Assembly: GCF_902459465.1 (NCBI RefSeq) | Contig: NC_047082.1 | Location: forward strand, 8,597,407-8,661,406 | DNA: 64,000 nucleotides | From: Asterias rubens | Lineage: Eukaryota; Echinodermata; Asteroidea; Forcipulatida; Asteriidae | Direction: 5' to 3' | In this document: positions 13,305 through 25,400 of the stretch, piece after piece | Layout: the number at the start of each line of letters is the position of its first letter | How positions within the stretch are numbered: the stretch's first letter is position 1 | Made by a program: the position numbers and the translations under genes | Notes under the pieces: generated by a model | What the model was told of the DNA's origin: nothing | Databases searched by the model: none | Seen by the model: the letters and a program-made list of their open reading frames with translations, nothing else

Positions 13305-13965
13305 AGGGCAATACCATTGGTCACCATTATTGATAGTTTCTGGACCAAACAACAGAGGTTTTTTGAAAGTGGTATTTTCTCACTCAAAATGATAATATTA
13401 AAAGATTTCAAGCCTATTCTCACGCCTTGGTGTCCCAACATAATGCACAAAATATGGGTATTCTCTGTCAATTTCGGCAAATTTCACCACCAACCTATTT
13501 TAATTCGCGCGAAATTGAATGCTACTGAAAGGGTCATTCGATTTCGTTTTATGATTAGTCAAAATGTAATGTTGCGTCATTCAATTTAACAAAATAACCA
13601 TTCAATTAGCAATTCATTAAAGCAGCATTCAAATTCGCAGACGCTTCTTAAGGCACGGAAAAGAATGACGATACGCCAATTGAACAGAGTTCTAAAGGAA
13701 TTTGACTCGACTCAAAACGAAAGGCAAAACAACTTTAATTCGATCGCATGAAAACGAAAATTGTCTGCTCATTTGTCGAATTTGACCAAGAAAACCTATA
13801 ACAAATCTGTGAAATGATTTGGACTCTTGGCCATCGAAGTTGCAAGGCTGAAAAAAAAATGGCCTTGTTGCACAATATTGTGACAATATTGTTAAGATGC
13901 CAAACCCCTTTCTCAAAAACTATACGTTCTTCAGAGGGAGCCATTTATCACAAAGAATCCCATCA
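13305..13965. mobile_element. scrambled family A remnants
   Basis: Pieces of family A in both orientations: 13305-13400 resembles the left part, and 13785-13955 resembles the inverted middle (CATCGAAGTTGCAAGG, TTCTTCAGAGGGAGCC). Order and spacing are broken, so this is an old or rearranged copy. Confidence 0.45.
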
Positions 13966-15022
13966 TTAGATCTCCATTCATTCATTCATTCAAACTGATA
14001 TTTATGTCCATACTTCATGAAAATAGAGTACAAACAATATTTTTAAGGAATAACCAATAAACAAAGCTATTTAATGAGGGTTAGAAAAAAAGGTAAATAG
14101 AGTATGGGGGCATCATCTGGAAGCCGAGACTTATAGGGATGCCTGGGGACAGACAATAAACGGGGACAAGAACGAACGGACTGACATTATTTTGCTCTAT
14201 ACCAAGTACGTTTTTATGCTTTGTTGGGTCTCCAAGACGTGTCCAGTGCCTAAAAGGAGTCCTCTTGTTTTCGTATTTTTGTTTAGTCCTTGGTACCCAT
14301 ATTAAAAGTACCTGGAAAAGGAGCACATCCCCATTGCTTTACATTAAAAAGTCACATGTGAGCCAATGTTTAATTACAATTTAATTATTCAGTATGAACC
14401 AAACGGGCCCACGCATTTGAAAGTTCAATTTCATTAACCAAGGGTCTGTGTTTAAGATGTACAGCCATTATGGATCCATCCTTCCATGTTACATGTCTCA
14501 ATTTAACAACAATTGACATTGGTTTAATATCTTTTTGCCAATGCGTGGGTAGAAGTAATTGGACGAGAGGATGCACTCTATTTATGAAAATGTTTCCACT
14601 CGTCTGTGGAGTTTAAACCGACAGCCTAAAGTTTACTGTACTATAATTATTTTCATTTAGAACTGGACCATGTTTTATGATGTTGAACACCTACATGGAC
14701 TTTTAGTAGAATTTCCTCTTATCCACAACCCGAGGTTCCATAATCTGAATGAATGGATTGTAATCGGCTTCTATATTTGTAGCTTTTTTGGTAAATCGTT
14801 GGTAAAACTTAAAATAAGGCCATAGCCGAAGCCGATGTCGTTTATTTGAAAAACAGGAAAGAAAAAATGACTTTCACATGAATGGTTGAGAAATTTGTTG
14901 AATTGCTTTTTTTCTTTTTCTTTTTTCTTTTCTGAAATGAAATTTGGCCCTGGTAAATGCTTGAATAGCGCCCTCTTGTGAGATCAAAAAGGGGCGTGAG
15001 TGTTTTGAGGACGACATCCAAG
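13966..15022. other. intergenic, 5' flank of ENOSF1
   Basis: No repeat family recognised. The last ~150 bp should hold the ENOSF1 promoter; I see no convincing TATA box, and a core promoter cannot be placed from sequence alone. Confidence 0.4.
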
Positions 15023-18000
15023 ATGGCAGCCTCCATAAGTGTTGCAAAAGTTGAAGTAAAGGACATCCGGTTTCCAACATCTTTAGAGCAACATGGGTCT
15101 GATGCAATGGTGAGAGGATAATTTTTGGATTCCTAATTTTTCGAATGGCGCCACCACTTTTTCACTCATTTTTTACAACAGGGATATCTCATCGAGGTAA
15201 ATTAGATAGGACTATAATGATTTCATATCGAATGAAAAATAAAGTGGTGGCGCCATACGGAAACTTTCCAAGTGACTTGTTTGTATTGTTTTAGCCCCAC
15301 TTGTGTGGCCAAGGCTAGCTGAATCAGAGCCTTGGCGACACAAGTGGGGCTACTTGTATTGTAACTTTTAGCTCATGTGTTTAGTTTTATAAGTTATTCA
15401 TAAATCGAGATATTTATAACTGTATACGGACGTACTCCTATTTCGGTTTCGTCCGGCTATCGTCTCCCGTAACTTGGAGACGATAGCCGAATGAAACCGA
15501 AATCGTAAAATAGGACTACGTCTAGCATGACTAGGAGTAGTTTATATCTATATATTAAAAATATTAAAAATATAGTCTTTTTAAACGTAAATGGTTCCAA
15601 ACCCCAAAAGGGTATACGTTCGCTTTGTACTTTTTGTAGAGAGTAGTTTATTTTAGTTAAAATAAAAAGTTGTGTATGTAATATTTTGATTACAATTCAG
15701 CACACAGATCCAGATTATTCTTGTGCATACATCATCATCACAACAAATGCTGAAGATGGTATCTGTGGTCATGGTCTGACCTTCACCATCGGACGAGGCA
15801 CTGAGATTGGTAAAATAAATATAGGGCCTAACAGTATTTTAGCAATACATTACCAGTGCCACAGGGCTCAAATTTTGCACTGGACCAGCGGCCCGAGGCT
15901 AGTGATTTCAGTGTCGGGCCAGTAAACTAAAGACAGGACAAGTCCGGCGGTCTTTGTTGTTTTCTCAATTGTCGACTTTCTGTAAGATAAGAACACCTCT
16001 GATCAGCAGAGTGTGAGTTTGAGTCCCGGTCGTGGCACTTGTGTCCTTGGCAAAATCATTTATGCATTGTCCTTCGGATGTGCGTAAAGCCATAGGTCCC
16101 TTGTGTTGTGTAATGCATATTACAAGAATCCATTGCTAAAATATCGGTAAGAGAAGGGTTTCGCCCCGCTGTCTGATCAGCAGCATATTAACCACAGCAC
16201 CTTGTTTCCATTAACATGCTGCTATCAATAGGTCTCATACTTCAAGACATAGCTCCAAAAACCTTGCAGGAAAAAATACTGAGTGCTTTCGCCCATCGGG
16301 TGTGATAAAAGAACTCAATATTATTGATATTTTTGCTATTCATTTTTTACAATAATTCAATGTATGTGATTTTCAGTCATTTTCTTCTTCATTTGTGCAG
16401 TTGTTGCAGCAGTCAAGGCATTGGCGCAGTTTGTTGTTGAAAAGAAACTCTCCGATATCTTTGATAACTTTGCCGACTTCTACCGTCAACTGACGAGCGA
16501 ACCACAGCTGAGATGGGTAAGTAAATGTGTGACTCATTCAACTCTTTTGTATGTTTTATAACAAGCCAGGCCTGGATTTTCATTTCTGAAAGCTGTTTTA
16601 TCTTGCAAAACTTATTGGGTAAACATTCTAGATTGGGAGATTTCATTCAGGAATGGTCTAAGTAAATGTGACATTCATCTTGCGACAGCTTTTGTTTTAA
16701 ATATTCCAAATTGGGTTTATATTCCAGATTGGTCCAGAGAAGGGCGTCATACAACTAGCAACAGCAGCCATCCTCAATGCATTATGGGACTTGTGGGCAA
16801 AGCGTGAAGGGAAACCATTATGGAAACTTCTCGCTGACATGGTAAGTTGACCCAATGAGAGACTTTCTGGGACGATAGAGGGCAGCAGACTTACCGGGTA
16901 AATCCATTGTTCTCAGAATTATGCGCATGTTCAGAACTACGTAAACAATGGGAATTTACCCGGTATGTCTGCTGCCGCCTAGCGTTGGAAAGTCTCCTAT
17001 TGGTTTTTCGGGTTGATTAAATAAGTTCTATTCACAATACAGTAGTAACATTTTCTGTAAGTGTGGTTTTTATTTTCTTTCAAACTTCTCTTTTTCAGGA
17101 ACCTCAACAATTAGTCAACTGCATCGATTTTAGATATATGTAAGTATAACTTCTTCCTTTCATTCTCAGAAGACTTTAAATGGCTATTTCATCTTTTTAG
17201 TTGGTTTTGAACGATTTTATTTTAACTTTTCAATTTTTATTTTTCTTAATAAAATCTCAGCACAGATGCCTTGACAAAGAAGGAGGCTCTTGAAATACTT
17301 CAGAACAACCAAGCCACAAAGTCAGAAAGAGGTATGCCTGAAAAAATACACGACATTTCTTATAATTGAAGTAAAACAATTAATAGATTTGCTGCAGGAA
17401 TATTGTTGCATCATGATTTTAATTTTGATTGTTTTATTTTTATTTTATTTTTGATTTTGATTTTAATTTTGATTTTGATTTTGATTTTGATTTTCATCCT
17501 AGAGAAGAATTTACTTCAAGATGGCTACCAAGCGTATACCACGTCCACAGCCTGGCTTGGGTACACTGATGAAGTATTACTTCAGGTACGTGTTCGGCCC
17601 AGTTTCATAGAGCTGCTTAAGCAGAAAATACTGCTTGAAAAATCCCTGCTTAGCTATAATGAGCAGGATACCAGTAACAAATTGTAAATATGATATGGTA
17701 TTTCGGCTGGTGACCTTACTCTGGTTAGCTTTGTTTTGCTTAGCTTCTTTTTGTGCTTAAGCAGCTCTATGAAGTTAGGCCCAAGTCCGAATTGGCGGCT
17801 ACAGCAAGTATCCCACGTCATCACAATTTAAAGTATTAGGTTGCCTTAGCAACACTCTTAGCAACAGTCGAAGCTGTAGCCCTTGCCTCCAACTCGGAAA
17901 CAGCACGGCTTGACTTTTACAAAGGCCCAAGCCCAGTAGCTTTAATGCCGGGCCAGTAAACTTTTGACTGGACAAGTTCGGCGGTCTGGTGTTTTCAACT

Positions 18001-21000
18001 TGAATAACCAAGAATTTCATTTCATTTTCATTTATTAATTTCACAGGTAAAAATTCAAGTACAGACAATAGATAACACCTCATTGTGAAACATCTTGAAT
18101 ACAAAGGTTCTAAACAACAGTTTTTATTGCCATTAATTTTAAAAGTGATAACCAAATGTAGACCTTCCCTTTAATACCTTGAACGAGCTTTATGTGAAAA
18201 AAAAAATATTTATAAACTGATTGTTTTTCATATTTTCTTGGTTTGTAGCGATGCCGTAAAGCACTGTCGGAGGGCTGGACTAAATTCAAGATGAAAGTGG
18301 GAGCAGATCTTCAAGATGATATTCACAGAGCGGAACTTCTTCGTAAGGAAATTGGCTACGATAAGACATTGGTGTGTAACAGTTCCCTTTTAAGTTTGTG
18401 TGCTATGATACATTTCTTTTTGTTAGAACAACAGGAAAATTTACTCAAGCATGACGTAAATTTGCAACCATTGGGTTAACGTGCCGGCGCTCTACCAACT
18501 GAGCTATCTAGCCCTTTGTTGGCGGTCTCCCTACTTTGTCAATGTCTTTTTTCGGAGGTACCAGTGCCAGCACGTTAATCCCTTTTGCGCTTCTACGCAA
18601 TAAACTAAACTAAGCTAAAACTAAAGAATAGCGGAATTGTGGTTTATAATTTTTGATATATAAACTAAAGAAAACTTTCACTTCTTTTCAATCTAAAGAT
18701 GATGGATGCCAATCAGCGATGGGGAGTTGAGGAGACCATCCAGTGGATGTCTCATCTAGCAAGATTCAAACCTCTATGGATTGAGGAGCCAACCTCCCCA
18801 GACGACGTCTTAGGTCATGCTACAATCTCGAAGGTTAGTCTGAAAATACTCTCACAACTCAGCCATCATAATTTTGCTACCCTTGCTAGCTTCACTCCAG
18901 GGTACTTCTGCCTGATTATCCAGCCTGCATCTTGACACTGTCTTGGAAATCTTGTTCTATCACCTCCATTTTCAAACAACCTCGCTGGCTCCCTATCTCT
19001 CAACGAATCATCTTCAAGCTGATGCTCATTGAATCATATATCTCAGAACTACTTCATGCATCTTGAACTCTCTACTACTTATATTAGATCATGTCTTTCT
19101 ACAACATTATTCAAATTTTATCTCAAAACTTATATTATGTCACAGGTTTTCAAGGACTAATTTAGTTGTGTCTGTTATCTTTAGTTTGTTTTTGTTTTTG
19201 CTGCAGCTTGAACACCCAGCAGGGTGGAGACGTGCGCATTACAAGTCTTTATGATTATTATTACTAATATCTTCCAAAAGTGGCGTTTCAACTAATGACA
19301 ACAACTCTTGATAAGAGTTTCCTCTTTTTTGTCTATTTTTGCACCCCAGGCCATGAAGCCGTTTGGTATCGGAGTAGCTACTGGTGAACATTGTCAGAAT
19401 CGTGTGATGTTCAAGCAGTTCCTGCAGGCCTCAGCGCTTCAGTACTGCCAGATTGATAGTTGCCGAGTTGGCAGTGTTAATGAGCTTCTGTCAATCATAC
19501 TAATGGCCAAGAAATTTGATGGTGAGTCCGAGGTATCTTTTCTTTTTCCGACAATGCCTGCTTCAATCCTTTCTACGATACTTGCCAGCAACCCATTACT
19601 CAAAAACGCTTAGGCGGAAAATCAAAATTCCTGAGTTAAACTGAAACTGAAAGACAGAAAAACAGTTCCTTGCCTTCCCTTGTCCGTAATTTTAACAGTA
19701 GTTGATTATGCTTCTAATTAATGCATTTATTTTATGCTTTAATAAAAGTATATTTCCTTGTGCAATTTTTGTTTGCTTTGTTTTTGTTTTAAACTCTTTA
19801 ATGTTTCATTGTGATTGAGCTTCCTTGAAACTGTAAAATACCTATAGATGCAAACTTACTTGCAACTCTGCAGATTTGACGAATACTACAAATTGTTTTA
19901 AATTACCAGATGGTTAAAAACAAGTTTAAAGTGTCTCATATTATTTTGTACTAATTGAAAACTTTGTTTATTTTGCGCAGTTCCTGTTTGTCCCCACGCT
20001 GGGGGCGTGTCTCTGTGCGAGTTAGTTCAACACATCAGTATGTTTGACTATCTGTGTGTGTCAGCAACCAAGGAAAACAGGTGACAACAACAAAACATTA
20101 TTTTTTTGGAATGTTGTTATAATAAACCTTACGCACATGTCATAGTTTGATAAGGACTGCACTCACCTAGAGGTAAAAAAAACCGAAAAAGGTTGTACAA
20201 ATGCCAATCCTGTGCACTTCGTGTACAAATATGTACGTTTTCCAATGTTTTTCACCGGTTTACCTCTAAGATTGCGGCGGGAGGATGTCAATGCATAAGG
20301 TCCATTCAATTTATTAATGAATGTATGAATATATATGACTTGCTCGATTCCATAGAACTGCTTAGCACAAAAAGTAGCTAAGCACAACAAAATTATGCTT
20401 ACCAGAATGAGGTTACCAACCTAAGTGTGCATTGGGTGACTGGTGCCCAACTCAATATTTGCTTAGCACAGAAATTGCTCAATAAGTTTTTTTCTGCGTA
20501 ACAGCCGTATGAAATTGGGCCCAGATGAAACAAAACACTCAGTTTAAAAAAACTTTGTAAAATTATGATGAATTTGATTGTATAATCATTATTTCTGTTT
20601 AGAGTGATAGAGTATGTGGACCATCTTCATGAGCATGCCAAGTACCCAGTCATCATGAAGAACACATGCTACATACCACCTAAGGTAAGTGCAGCTAGGC
20701 TCAATTTCAAAGAGCATGCTTATAAGACACTGGACACCTTTGGTAAGTGTCAAAGACCAGTATTATCACTTGGTGTATCCCAACATTATGTGATGCGACC
20801 AAGCTTATTGAGCCGTTTGTCGGAAGTATCAGTTTGCAGAAACAAGCCAAAATAGGCCAACAGGAGAGGTGAAATTTTTGGAAATAGTTTTTTTAAATCA
20901 GAGAGGGGTTAAAATTAGTATTGAAAAAAAAAAACGTGTCGATGTTTTCTCATTGAATTTCTTGGTGTTTCTACTTTCACAACTTTTGAGCCATGTCAAG

Positions 21001-21210
21001 TCATAACATATGATAACTCAAATTTGCTCAGCATTGTTTCTAACAAAGAACTCTAGTTCCAAAACTTATTCCTTGTACCTTTCCATGGTTATCTATCTAC
21101 AGGAGCCAGGCTACAACACTGAGCTAAAAGCGGAAACACTGAGGGATTATGAATATCCAAATGGACAAGTATGGCAGGATCTCATCAGAGAGGGCAAGAT
21201 AAGTCTATAA
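15023..21210 (+). CDS. ENOSF1: ENOSF1-type enolase superfamily dehydratase
   Basis: Orthologue of mitochondrial enolase superfamily member 1, a mandelate-racemase-subgroup dehydratase; the human enzyme dehydrates L-fuconate. Exons: 15023-15109, 15701-15809, 16401-16516, 16728-16841, 17099-17139, 17261-17331, 17503-17585, 18249-18371, 18699-18833, 19350-19521, 19981-20080, 20603-20684, 21103-21210. These give 446 aa, against 443 in human. Visible family signatures: KFKMKVGAD (K221/K223, the Lys pair), MMDANQRW (D251), [10 protein letters not shown] (E277) and ATGEHC (E306) as metal ligands, then QIDSCR and CPHAGG (H356) as the Asp-His pair. All catalytic positions are kept, so it should be active. 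The start is the first ATG, giving [20 protein letters not shown], which aligns with the human N-terminus. The exon 8 donor is GTGTGT, slightly unusual. The product aligns end to end with human ENOSF1; no other family fits. Confidence 0.96.
15145..15256. repeat. palindrome in ENOSF1 intron 1
   Basis: Inverted arms ATGGCGCCACCACTTTTTCA and AAAGTGGTGGCGCCAT enclose ~75 bp. Related single-arm sequence occurs near 26868-26905 and, inverted, near 32340-32455, so it is a dispersed foldback family. Confidence 0.7.
15293..15351. repeat. short near-perfect hairpin
   Basis: AGCCCCACTTGTGT then GGCCAAGGCT, a ~11-nt loop, then AGCCTTGGC and GACACAAGTGGGGCT: a ~24-bp stem with one bulge. It lies 36 bp after the previous palindrome. 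The function is unknown. Confidence 0.75.
15431..15520. repeat. hairpin with ~37-bp arms
   Basis: The left arm 15431-15467 contains TTTCGGTTTCGTCCGGCTAT and CGTCTCC. The right arm 15476-15520 contains GGAGACGATAGCCGAATGAA and ACCGAAAT. An 8-nt loop separates them. Likely a very short foldback element. Confidence 0.75.
15995..16245 (+). mobile_element. tRNA-derived SINE (family F)
   Basis: Starts inside the tRNA-like head: CTGATCAGCAGAGTG then a B-box-like GAGTTTGAGTCCCGG. The conserved body follows (TTGTGTCCTTGGCAA, GGATGTGCGTAAAGCC) and ends near CAGCATATTAACCACAGCAC. Lies in ENOSF1 intron 2. Confidence 0.75.
16856..16997. repeat. palindromic element in ENOSF1 intron 4
   Basis: Long inverted arms: GGCAGCAGACTTACCGGGTA with AATCCATTGTT, against ACAATGGGAATTTACCCGGT with ATGTCTGCTGC. 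Outer arms GAGAGACTTTC and GAAAGTCTCC also pair. It begins about 15 bp after the exon 4 donor. Confidence 0.75.
17425..17500 (+). repeat. TTTTGAT microsatellite
   Basis: Repeated TTTTGAT/TTTTAAT units immediately before the exon 7 acceptor; they act in effect as its polypyrimidine tract. Confidence 0.8.
17594..17783. mobile_element. family B MITE copy
   Basis: GGCCCAGTTTCATAGAGCTG with GCTTAAGCAG to AGCAGCTCTATGAAGTTAGG then CCC, only 9 bp after the donor of ENOSF1 exon 7. A family I fragment (GCCTTAGCAACACTCTTAGC) follows at about 17790-17915. Confidence 0.75.
18452..18515 (-). mobile_element. tRNA-derived SINE head (family G), inverted
   Basis: Read on the minus strand it gives GGGCTAGATAGCTCAGTTGG then TAGAGCGCCGGCACGTTAA, a classic tRNA A-box region. 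No acceptor stem or B box completes a tRNA, so it is a SINE fragment, not a tRNA gene. Confidence 0.7.
18955..19258 (+). mobile_element. 3' end of a non-LTR retrotransposon (CR1/L2-like)
   Basis: Translation of 18970-19035 gives [20 protein letters not shown], matching the conserved WLPI..RI.FK block after the reverse transcriptase of CR1/L2-type LINEs. The following 19063-19254 gives [11 protein letters not shown] and then the 3' tail TTGAACACCCAGCAGGGTGG. The frame is broken, so the copy is dead. The same tail recurs inverted near 47345 and 50010. Confidence 0.7.
20343..20522. mobile_element. family B MITE copy
   Basis: TCCATAGAACTGCTTAGCAC at the left, CGTATGAAATTGGGCCC at the right, in ENOSF1 intron 11. 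A short family A fragment (TGGACACCTTTGGTAAGTGT) follows exon 12 at about 20723-20790. Confidence 0.7.
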
Positions 21211-21298
21211 GGTGACCTTTTTAGGATAATCTTCATGAGAGGATTTCAAGATAATCCTTTAGAAAATCTCAAACCAAAAAATACGTGGTAACCTTAAG

Positions 21299-21393
21299 CC
21301 CATTTCACACGCGAGTTTTTTAACCAATGTGTTTTGCGATTTTTCGCATCCAGGATAAAAAATTAGCAAAACCCACTCGTGTGAAAGGTATCC
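21299..21393. repeat. family K foldback
   Basis: CCCATTTCACACGCGAG and CTCGTGTGAAAGG arms, about 90 bp downstream of the ENOSF1 stop, so probably within its 3' UTR. Confidence 0.55.
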
Positions 21394-21674
21394 TAGATAT
21401 AAAAAAAGCAAAGGACCCTGACTAAAAAATAACCTTGATCGAGACCTACCTCAGAAAATTGCAACTGCGTTATAATCGCACTGATCGACCGTGTGAAATG
21501 ACTCGACCAAGGAACCTGGTTATGCTGCCGTTTCGGTCAGTATGATCTAATCGTCTTCAAGAGAATTTTAACAGAAGTTAAAATCAAAATGTTTTGAGTC
21601 TGATGTTTTGAGTTTGATGACTGGCCTCATGCTACGGTTGATGGCGCTATTTAAGATTGTTGTTACAACTTGAA

Positions 21675-21680
21675 AATAAA
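21675..21680 (+). terminator. ENOSF1 poly(A) signal candidate
   Basis: AATAAA 465 bp after the ENOSF1 stop codon. A second AATAAA is at 21798-21803. Confidence 0.5.
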
Positions 21681-21847
21681 ATGTAATTCTTTATGGTGCT
21701 GTTTGTAAATTATGAGAAAATGAAATTATATATATTTGTTGATACTCAATTTGTGTAGTAACTTTATGTATTTTTCTGTTGAAAAGATGAATTTTATAAT
21801 AAAGAGAACAATATTGAAACTTATTTCAGGCAAAAAGGTACTAATCA

Positions 21848-21853
21848 TTTATT
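21848..21853 (-). terminator. kringle gene poly(A) signal candidate
   Basis: TTTATT on the plus strand is AATAAA on the minus strand, about 615 bp downstream of the kringle-gene stop. If used, the two convergent genes end within ~170 bp of each other. Confidence 0.35.
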
Positions 21854-22468
21854 GCACACTAGTTTTTAAACAATACATATTGACTCTATGCACTACCATT
21901 GGTTCCAAGTGTTTCGCTTAGCAAATAAATGTTGTTAATCATTGACTTCTGCAGCTGCTAAAAGGTAATATACAGGATTGAGTGTAGCTGACACAGTAGT
22001 TGCTAACAGCGTTCATGTTTTGTGTGATCAACCATGAAATGAGAAGCCTGTGAAAATAATGGCCTATCCTGATCAGGAAGAAAAAGTAATACACATTGTT
22101 CACCATGTAAAAGAAATCCTCAATCAGCTTTCAATTTTTTGTTGACAAATCGATTTTTTTTAACTGACCCTTTCATTGTACTCAGTGCATTTGCCAAGTC
22201 ATCTTGCTTTTTGTCAGAAGCAATTTTGAGGCAAAACATTTTAATTAAGATGGTCAAACACACCTTGATTAGTTTGGGATGACAAAGTTTCTCAACATGC
22301 ATAACATTATCCAATGCTGATGTACTTCTTTCCAAGAAAGTTTGTACATGTATTGCCATAAATTTCCAGAGTCATTACCAAACGTACAGATAAACTAAAC
22401 TAATAATGTTACGAAATAGTTGCAACATCTGGAATGTGGAAGCGATGGTAGCTGTTTGCATGCGGAGT

Positions 22469-25400
22469 TTATGGTTCATCGTCATCACGGCAGGTCCGGT
22501 ACCGAGGTCCTACATCGCAGTACTCCCAGGCAAGGGTTGGGTGACCTTCGATGAAGCACCAAGGTTTACCGTAAGGGGAAGCTAGTATCCCCAATGAACG
22601 GCAGTAGTTCTCCTCGTTGCGGAAGGCTTTCCTGCACATCAAAAAGACAAATCCTCAGAGTAACAATCAAAGAATAGAACCTTTAATCCAGCCGAAAGAC
22701 TTGGATATACCCTTGCCGTTCCCCGCTCCACAGCTCAAAGGTGTTAACTAACTTACTTTAGTAAAAACATAATTATTGTAATCTGATTAAAATATGGTAC
22801 TCGATGATGTTGCAAGCACTAAACCAAAGGTCAAAGTTTTGGGTAAAATAGTTCAAGTCAGAGAATAGACTCGAAGGTGTAGATTCGTTTCAAGAATGTA
22901 CTCGCCGTCGGCTCGCCTTCGGCTTGATCCATGAATATACACTTCATCGTCCATTCTCATTAACATAACCAAAAACCCAAATACAAGGAGAGAGTGAACT
23001 TACTGGAATCGTTTGTTGTTGACTCGATCCCGCCAAAATTCACACGTGTACCCAGACACCGTAGTGCTGACGAAACCCTTGTAGTCAATGCCGTCCTTCT
23101 CGGTGTAGCATTCGGGGTTCAAACCCATCTTGGGGGCTAGAAAGAATTTAGAAATATAAAATAACAAGTTTAGTTGTCCGAATGATGTCTGATTCGTTTT
23201 CAAGAGGCTAGGATACTTATGGTGTCAACCTTTTTACGCACTCAAATAAGCCCTGGAAAAAAGCCAATCTGCTCATGGAACGTATCACATGATTTAAAAT
23301 AATTAAGGATTCATAAGCACCAAATAAGAAAAACATGTTAAGCCTTCTGTCTTTCTAAAAAAAAAAGGGGGGGGGGGAGGAGTTGTTTTTATTTATTTAT
23401 TTATTTTTATTTATTTTTTTTTTTTTTTCAAAATGGCCGCCTGACACATTTTTGAAAGGCAACCGGGTGGGTTTTTTACAAAAAAGTGAAACAACTTTTC
23501 TTTTCAGTTCTGAGTAGTCTCCCGAAAACTTTTCTTTTCAGAACTGAGAAGTCTCCCGAATTCCAAAAATCTACTCCGCGGTAGTAGAATATAAAGCAAG
23601 ACAAGTTCTCAAAAGAAAAGAACCTATCTACCAGGCAACAAGTAGAGTTACTGCACACTAAGTATTTATTGATACCTCACCATGCAATGCATATAAATTC
23701 CATATACATGTACCTACCAACGGGTTTCAATTGTTTGTTCAGGCAGATCTCGTGTCTGTCTCCTACTTCGCAGTACTCCCACTCAACATCCGGGTCCGTC
23801 GTAAAACAAAATGGCTTCTTCCCGGTGCGGTAGGCGTGTCTCTTGATGCGACAGAAGTTGTCATGGTGACCAAACAACTTTACGTTGCCCTTAGCAACAG
23901 GGTGTGGCACCTGGTCGAGCCAGCGTTGGCATGGAATACCTAGAAATATTATTATCTTAAGTTAATAATAATTTTATTCATTCTTGTTTTTAAGACAGGA
24001 TTCTCAGAAAAGCGAACTTCATCCTTAAAATTGTATAGACAATAACCAAAATGGAGAGACTCAGAGAAGACAGGGAGGGAAGTTTCAATTAGATTAGATT
24101 TGGTAGGAAAACCCAAGAGAATTATCCCAGGGAAACCCCACAAACATGCAGTGCGATTTTAAACGGGGTTCCAGAGGTGGAATACATCGCAAGACACCAC
24201 TTCGCCAACCTAGCCGCACCTGGATGCAGTTTTATTTACCGGACCGGGTGTGGTTGACATATCCACGGTAGTCACTTGCATCAGCTCGGAGATAACACTC
24301 TGGGTACGAGCCTGCGTACAGCACATCTGCCGAAATAAGGAGCGTAAATAATAGTTTAATTGAACAAAGATTGCCGTTGTCGGGAATTATGACAGTTGTT
24401 GAAAACAGGGCTGTGCCAGGGGCCAAGTATCCGCGACTTTTTTAACCCCACGGATATCGCCGGCGCACGTCCATTGTCCCGATTCCACTGGGTTCTGGTT
24501 GTACTTGACAGGGCCGGGCATCGCAGGGATGTGTCGTCTATAAATTTATTCAATCACAATTTCTTGATTTGCAATATAGACGTTAAACCAATGTTTGTAA
24601 GAGAGAGATTGGCTGTTGTCCGCTTGGCGTTTATATCCCCTTGTGTGAGTTTGCTTAGTTCCATTGGCAGGGAAGATCATCTTAACAAACAATCCAGCAA
24701 AATGAATTGAAGGTACACGATTTCGAAACTAGTTTCACCATAGAGTAAGGACAGAGATCACTAATTAATTTTTTGTTTATATTAAGTTTAAAGATCTACA
24801 ATACCGACCTGCATTCTCATCGAAATCCCTCCCTTCGCATACGTCACAGGGCAACTGAACATCACAGTACTCCCACAATACATCTGGGTCAGTTGTGTAA
24901 CACCATGGACGGCGTCGGTTGGAAAGCCTAGTAATATGTAAATTAGCAAGCAAGTGAACCAATCAAAAGTAGTGTATGATTCTTATATAGGGTGTGGGTT
25001 GGTAGATAAGAAAGTCTCATATGTAAATTTGCAAGACTCTGCTATGGTCAAAACGTCTTGCCACTGATACCCCACAGTGGCAGCGAAGGCGATTGCCTCA
25101 ATGCCCCCTTATGGTGCCTTTGAAATGCTCCAGTAGAAATTTACAATTTTCCTTATAGGGTGCCCTTACCTAGGAGTAAATGTCTTGGTGCCCTTCCTTT
25201 TTCAAAAACGAAGCATACAGACCCTTCAGGAAATAAGCTATTGGGGCAAAACAAGAAATACTCTACGATCAACTTTTTGAGTGCCATACTCACTGCATGC
25301 CATCACCCGTCGAATAACCGAGATTCCGGCAGTAGTTGTGATCACCAAATCGCTGGGAATCGCTAGCCGGCCTGTACTTATTCTTCCGCTTGTGCGGATA

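Noticed and set aside
14842..15107. Minus-strand frames over ENOSF1 exon 1
   Set aside because: Antisense shadows; the plus-strand exon aligns with ENOSF1 and ends at a good donor.
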